Shown here in pieces: positions 57,930 to 64,000 of a stretch of DNA of 64,000 nucleotides. Made by a program: the position numbers and the translations under genes. The DNA is from Aphrophora alni (lineage: Eukaryota; Arthropoda; Insecta; Hemiptera; Aphrophoridae). The notes beneath the pieces are model-generated. The model was not told the origin of the DNA. It ran no database searches and was given only the letters and a program-made list of their open reading frames with translations. Every line of letters starts with the position of its first letter. The stretch's first letter is position 1. The stretch covers positions 8,276,724-8,340,723 of the forward strand of contig OY740776.1 of assembly GCA_963513935.1 (NCBI GenBank), in the 5' to 3' direction.

Positions 57930-58210
57930 ACAATGTATGAACGTGTGAGAATGTTTGTACAATATTTTTGCATCATTAGGGTATTAGTTTTACTATATTT
58001 GTGTTTGAGAAAGTTTGTGCAATATTTTAACACTGATTATTAGATTTTACTACAATTATTGGGTGTGTGAGAAAGTTTGTGCAATATTTTTGACAAATTA
58101 TTAGTTTTAGTATGTGTATGTGTGAGAAAGTTTGTGCAACATTTTTTTCACCACTTAAGGTATTAGTTTTACAATATATGTGTTTGAGAAAGTTTGTGCA
58201 ATTCTTTTAT
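57930..58210. repeat. Imperfect minisatellite of about 60 bp, five units
   Basis: GTGTGAGAAAGTTTGTGCAA or variants occur near 57940, 58007, 58070, 58122 and 58182, separated by TATTAGTTTTAC/ACTAT-like spacers. The same core occurs singly near 11730, 17755 and 33973. Confidence 0.8.
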
Positions 58211-58613
58211 AATGATTATCCATGCTGCCCTGTCTACTTGATTTAATTTACCCATGAAATTTGACATTACGTGAAATTGCACATTTTTTACCCAGGCAAA
58301 AAGTGCCCAATTTACCAATAGAAGTTTTCACTTTAAAAAGTTTGAACATTATAATAAATATTATATTTGTAATTTCTATTTTAATTTTTTTTCAGATTCA
58401 CAATATTCATCATGGAGGACATCAGTAAGAAAAAAGTATAAGTTATTAAAAGACTAAAAAGTGTTGTTAAAAAATACTGCAAGTGCTAATATTTCATGTA
58501 TATTATTTTAAAACAATATTTTCTATGCATTTAGAAATGTATGAAATGTTTGTTACATAAATATTTTTTATTAAAATAATGTAGGTGTTTTTCTCAGTTC
58601 TTCTTCCACATAA

Positions 58614-59107
58614 TGTCAATTTTGAGGTTATGTTTCTTTAAGCTTGATGTCTCCTCAACTGCTAAACTAGTAGATGCTCTACAGTTCACTTTGTGAACTA
58701 ATTTCCCCCTCCACTATTTATTTAGATTGACACAGCACAGCTGATCCTAATATAAATTAGTTTCTTACTGTGACAATCTAAACGAAAGGTGGAGGGGAAT
58801 TTAGTTCACAAAGTTGACTGTAGAGCTTGCACTAGTCTTTTTGGGTATATAAGAAAGTGTCTTTGTGATCACAATCTAGAAGTCGAGGAGACAACATCTC
58901 TCTTAAAGAAAACATAACCTCAAATAATATAAATTAGTTTCTTACAGTGACAATCTAAATGAAAGGTGGAGGGGAAGTTAGTTCACAAAGTGAACTGTAG
59001 AGCGTCCACTAGTCTGTATGGGTATATAAGAAAGAGTGTTTGTATCACAATCTATCAGTCGAGGAGACAACATCTCTCTTTAAAGAAACATAACCTCAAA
59101 ATTGACA
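58614..59107. mobile_element. Foldback/MITE element with 28-bp perfect TIRs
   Basis: 58614-58641 (TGTCAATTTTGAGGTTATG...) is exactly inverted at 59080-59107. Inverted similarity continues inward (GAACTGTAGAGC, TTAGTTCACAAAGT, GTGGAGGGG). The right arm is present twice as a direct repeat of about 177 bp (from about 58749 and 58926), and both right copies have a TGGGTATATAAGAAAG segment missing from the left arm. No coding content. Confidence 0.85.
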
Positions 59108-59264
59108 ATCTTACTTGCCACAACTGTATCAAGTTTTTGTGTCTTTTAAAAAGTATCAGGAGAATATAATGTTAAAAGAGGTCAAGCTGCTGTGATTCAA
59201 TTGTCAGAGTTGCAGTAAATATTTCAATACAAATAGACCTCCAAACAACTTCTATTCACTGGAT

Positions 59265-59465
59265 AACAGGTTTCTTGTTTCACTGAGAAAATTTATGTCC
59301 TGTTAAATATTTAACCCGTGGTTAAGTTTTCACAGCGAGACAGGACAATTTTCTTGTTACACTGAGAAAACTTAACGGTCGGTTAAGTTTTCACAGCGAG
59401 ACTGGACAATTTTCTTGTTACACTGAGAAAAACTTAATGGTCTGTTAAATATTTAACGGAACCTA
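59265..59465. repeat. 61-bp tandem repeat
   Basis: CACAGCGAGAC-GGACAATT recurs at 59331 and 59392. CACTGAGAAAA-CTTAA occurs before and after, giving about three units. Each unit contains a small inverted repeat (AACTTAAC ... GTTAAGTT). Confidence 0.8.
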
Positions 59466-60760
59466 TTTCAATCAATACTAAAATCAATATTCATGTTAAG
59501 GAAGTGCTGCACTCTTAAGGAAAATAAACTAAGCTTATAACTTTCTGATGAAATAATTTTTTATCTTCAAGGAGGTGCTGCGATCTACCAGAATTATTCT
59601 ATAACATTCTTTTGTCCTGCGCTCTATGAGAACAACTAAGAAATAGATACCATGTAAAATCCGACTCATGTGTAATCAATCATTTTGTACATCAAGGAGG
59701 TCCACTCTTCCAAAAAATAAACCAAATGATAACTTTCTCAGTTAAATCAATCTTCATCTTAAGTGCTTTCCTCTATATAATATAATAAACAAAGTAAAGC
59801 AATAACTTTCTCAAGTAAAAATTTCTATGTAGTGCTTCTACAATAAAATTACCAATAACTTTCTTTAATGTCACTGTACATTCTTATTGAAAATCATAAA
59901 AAGATATTAAATAAAATAATGTAAGCTGATAAATAAAATTATTTATTTAAATATTCATTTACATATTTTATTTTTAATGATAAAAAAATATATTGTTCAA
60001 TATATAATTAAAACATTAAAAAAAATAAAATAAAATATAATATCTTTTCAACACAATAACTTTTTCTTTTGATTTTACCATTGATGTGATAAAGCTGTCA
60101 TTCATTCTCTCTGCAACAAAATTAAAAATACTATTAAACCAAAATGAACACATTAACTTAATACTAATCATTCAGAGAAATATAAAATGGCTACATTTCG
60201 CTACCTTGGTTTGACAAGGTTGTAACTGACAAATTTGGCTAAAATGGGTTTTTCGGTTCATTTGACTCTCCTTAATCTGGCCTACATGGAAAACTAAATA
60301 ATTACGTTATATATTTAGAATTAACTGAGATACTAATCTGACAGGATATTTTTTCCTCTATGTAGAATGACAAGGTTGTATCTGACTCTTTACTCTGTGC
60401 TATACCAGATCAGCTGTTTATAGACTCTTTCTGTTTGTTTATCAACAGAAAGTGTGTTCTTCCTATCATGTTAGGTTTGATCCGAAATTGATTTTAGGGC
60501 TGGCGAACTCGGTATTCCATTATGAGAAAATGGTGTCTCCCTCTCCTTCTCCAACAGTGGTGTGGGTTCTTTCCCCTACTATTAGGATCTTGTTAGTACA
60601 GTGTGAGAGTTGGTGAAGTAAGGGGTGTTATTTATTTAACGTTTTTGTTCATTGACATCTGGATTGGTGTATTCCATATACCACCCATGCTGTTATATCA
60701 AGGAAAGATATAATTCATTATGATTGTATCGATTCTCTTTTATAAGAACTTTGTGACAAG
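59466..60760. other. Intergenic, nothing recognised
   Basis: AT-rich. GGAGGTGCTGC and GAAGTGCTGCACTC strings near 59500-59580 hint at a further repeat. No gene supported. Confidence 0.4.
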
Positions 60761-60799
60761 GATGATTGTATAGATAATGAAATAGTCAAGTTAGTGAGA

Positions 60800-61860
60800 T
60801 TGAAAAATATGTGAAAGTGACCACGATATAGATTCTGAAATAGATGTTATCGAAGACGATACAGTAGTTGATGACGTTGCTCTTGGGTCTACTGAGAACG
60901 ATTTTTAAAAATAAAATTTGTTTATAAAATAAAATTTGTTTATAAAACAAAATCTAAAAGAAATATTAGAAATCCATGAATTGAAGAAAATTCCTATACA
61001 GAGTAAATTTTCATGAACTCATAGTAAAAATATTCTTTAAAAATTCTACCTTTCCCCACAAACTGTCAAGGTGTTTGTGATGAAATTTCACCATTTTCAA
61101 AGATTGTTAATATTGATATGATCAATCAAATAGTGTGATATACAAGCATAGATCAGAAGGCAGATACCAGTAATAAGGAATAAAATTCTAAAAAAGACGT
61201 AAAACATACAAATAGAGAAGAAAATGGCGTTTATCAGGTTATTATACCTGTTGGGATGTAAAAAATCCTTTAAACTGAATCTCAGTGAAGCTTGGCGTAA
61301 TGATGGCACTGAGATAAGAGATTTTACACAATGTGTGATGGGACAAACAGACTTAAGTTTTTACTTAATTCAATCAGATTTGATAACAAGACATGAGAGG
61401 AGACAGATAAAGTAGCGGCAATTGGCTTTTGTAAAGAATTGTAGAACCACATATTCTACAATTTGTCACCAGGAGAAAATCTATAGATAGGTTAAAAATT
61501 AGAACCATTCGGTGGGAGTTGTTCCTTTAATCAATGTATTCCTAATAAACCTGCTAAATATGGCATGAAAATATTTGTAATTGTTGATTTACACACATTT
61601 TATAGACTCGAGCTTGAGATTTACTGTGAAACTCAGTCGCCAGGTCCTTATGAAGTTTCTAATTCAAGCATTCAGATTGTCAATCGTCCCATCAATAACT
61701 GGAAAGGCTCACGCAGAAATCTGACAACAGACACCTTGGTTCACCAGTTTATCCTTTGGCGAAATTACTTTTGTCCGACGGTGTAAATATTGTAGGTACA
61801 TTAAAATCTATCAAAAAGGAAATTACCAATGAACTTCTACTTTCCAAACAAAAAGAAGTA
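60800..61860 (+). pseudogene. piggyBac transposase remnant, second family
   Basis: An acidic N-terminal piece (DSEIDVIEDDTVVDDVALG, about 60832-60890) is followed by FIRLLYLLGCKKSFKLNL and EAWRNDGTEIRDF (61232-61320), DKVAAIGFCKEL, PNKPAKYGMKIFVIVDLHTF (about 61545-61605) and PGPYEVSNSSIQIVNRPI (61642-61695). This is the order of a piggyBac transposase. The first catalytic region is ruined by stops near 61483-61495. The second-Asp block reads RNLTTDTLVHQF where NWFTS is expected. At least two frameshifts (about 61410, 61560) and several stops are present. The C-terminal third is missing. It is clearly diverged from the copy at 35133. Confidence 0.75.
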
Positions 61861-64000
61861 GCATTATCCTATTATATATATAATTAAAACTCTGCTAACA
61901 ATTTAGATAATAATAATAAATTTAAATATCAAGAATGTCTTTCTTTATAATGTATATTAGAGAAAGTAAAGTATAAAGGTAAATTTTTAAATAGGCTTAC
62001 AAGTTTCACACAAATGGTTTGCCCCAATTTTTTAACCTGTCACATAACTTTCTTTATACTATTGTATACGTATGGAAGTAAAAATAATGTATTATCTTCT
62101 GACAATAACCATACCGTGCAAATGATTACAAGATGTAACCTTATTTCTTAGAAACCAAATTAAAAGAAAAATATGGCTCATACAATAGATATGCATTTCC
62201 GTATTTCAGAGCCATATATGAAGATTCTACTTGACTACCTAAACTCATTCCAAGGAATTATAACTTCTGCATTACTGTTTACGTATTTACGCTATAATTA
62301 AAAACTTTATGAGGTACGTACAAATAACGTAATTACTTACAATAATTCTTTTTGCAAAATATTATAAATATTTCAAGTTTTACATACCTTAAAAAAGTTC
62401 AATCTCCATCAATGTAAACTAAATCATAACTCGTGTGATAGTTGTAATCCATTCCTGCAGAAAAGAAACAATATTAGTTGATTACAGTAAGAGCTTTACA
62501 TATAATACATTAAGTATTGCAAACAGTTTAAAACATGTTGATGGGGCCATCATGGTATTTACCCAGCTCCACCATACAAGCAGATCCTCTAAATGTAATG
62601 CACAAAAGTTGATGTCTTGGACCTTGTAGGAAATGTTAACTTGTATTGGTAGATCAAAGAGTTTTACCCAATAGGGTAAGTTTGTTTAAAACAGTTGTTA
62701 CACGGGTTTACTGAACCTCGTAATTAAGTTTACTACTATTTCTTGAAGTCGACTAAATGTGTATATATTAAACAGTCTCCACTAGCTTTCCTCTGATATC
62801 TGATGAAACATCCATAAGCTAAGGTTATGTCATCAACTCATCCCTGCTGGATCTTGTAACTATACGTATGTCATGTTTTCTTTGATAAGCTAAAGTTTGA
62901 AATTACATTTTTTTATCATAACTTCGCTATTTGTCATCATAGAGAGGTGGGGGTTGTACAACTGTAAAGACATGTAAGAATACATGTAGAATTGAAATCT
63001 ACATATTTTTATCTAATTTAGTTTATATATTGGGTAATATAGTAAATCTTTCTTTTTATGAAAAACAATGTCTCTCTGTATATTCTGGTTTTAAAATTAT
63101 TTGATAATGATGGACTGTTAGTATGATTTAATTGGAGATTTACCATCAATTACATGTATATAAAAACTAATACCCAACGTGATGAGAGTAAAATTAACTT
63201 CCCTTTTGATAAACCAAGAACATGAAAAAAGTGAAAAACAGCCTGAAAACCTATTTGGTCAAAAAAATCATACGTTTCATTGGTAAGACGCAAAGATAAA
63301 GATGACCAAAATGGAATCCTCACTACCAGCAAGACAGGACTCACTTTTGCAGAAAAGTCTGAGAATTCCTAGGTCGGTGGACTAGTTTCGCAGGGTTTAC
63401 CATCGCTACCAGATTTGTCTTCTGTCAATTTTTTCTAAAAATCGAGTGTATCTTATACCTTTACGTGACGAACAACTCTCACCCAAACTGATATCGAATT
63501 TATTTTAAGTGAGATGTGTGCCGTATCATAGTCATAAAACCAAAATGACCATGTAAAGATGTTTCGGTTTTTAAAATAATACCTCAACCTACTATGAAAG
63601 TTATTTGATTAAATTTCTATGTGGTTTTAAAGTTGTAACATAAAGTCCTTTTTTGAAATAACCTGTATACATAACTATATACTCAGATATGATTAATTTT
63701 AACACAGAGGTAAACAATGGCTTAGGCAATGATTTATACAAAGGCAGCTGTGTTGCTGCTAACTTGCACTCCTATCTGCTACTCAACTAAGTGAGTGTGT
63801 ATATTAAATAAAATATATACAGCTCTTTGTTCCAAGTTTGGCTCTGTGTGTTTTTAAATACCAACTACCCCTAAATTTTGCATTACAAAAAAATGCCTTG
63901 AGATATGGCTAAAATAGAAATTATTATTTTATTGACGTTGAACAATTACAAATATAATAGATATTGCCAGTAGCAAAATAACACATAATTCCATAGCATA
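61861..64000. other. Intergenic, nothing recognised
   Basis: AT-rich with chance ORFs. About 63430-63600 may be a diverged copy of the dispersed family with the AGTGA-ATGTG block. No gene supported up to the window edge. Confidence 0.4.

Noticed and set aside
59265..59465. Regularly spaced repeats considered as CRISPR-like
   Set aside because: Units are contiguous tandem repeats without unique spacers, in a eukaryotic context.

Overview
The window is AT-rich eukaryotic DNA and looks like an arthropod, most likely an insect, nuclear genome. The reasons are spliced genes with GT/AG introns, exons resembling an insect metabotropic glutamate receptor, a Ty3/gypsy retrotransposon whose primer-binding site matches insect-type tRNA-Gly, and many mariner, piggyBac, Harbinger and non-LTR remnants. 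The order cannot be fixed from sequence alone. No bacterial-type operons, CRISPR arrays, rRNA or tRNA genes were seen.

Layout. Positions 1-3216 hold no recognisable gene. A five-exon C2H2 zinc-finger gene (CDS 3218-16029, + strand, 798 codons) has short acidic N-terminal exons and a large terminal exon with 20 exact 84-bp finger repeats. Its introns carry a 54-bp minisatellite, a mariner-like transposase pseudogene (minus strand, about 5815-6480) and a mariner-like element with TIRs and a TA duplication (8787-9601). From 16.3 to 25.4 kb there is no intact gene, but there is a hairpin MITE, a 140-bp tandem array, a mariner-like remnant and a 76-bp near-perfect palindrome. From 26.3 to 37.8 kb lie four collinear exons of a decayed, non-processed metabotropic glutamate receptor pseudogene. 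Its introns hold a mariner fragment and a damaged piggyBac element (about 34777-37248).

From 38.8 to 46.1 kb the DNA is a mosaic of transposon relics: a non-LTR RNase H remnant, a mariner-like element with TIRs of about 180 bp (39988-40949), an orphan piggyBac-type end, a second non-LTR remnant, a Harbinger-like element with a MADF-domain fragment (44729-45405) and a tandem/foldback repeat. A young Ty3/gypsy element follows (46378-57558, minus strand, GTTT target duplication, nearly identical LTRs). It carries a 3124-bp internal tandem duplication of most of pol, probably a reverse-transcription template switch. The rest (57.6-64 kb) holds minisatellites, a foldback element and a second, badly damaged piggyBac transposase.

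The only host gene that looks functional is the zinc-finger gene. The retrotransposon is structurally complete but has a reading-frame break inside reverse transcriptase, present in both pol copies. Everything else protein-like is decayed. No wholly new system was found. The most noteworthy items are the retrotransposon duplication, the receptor pseudogene, the rapidly evolving finger array and the long palindrome.
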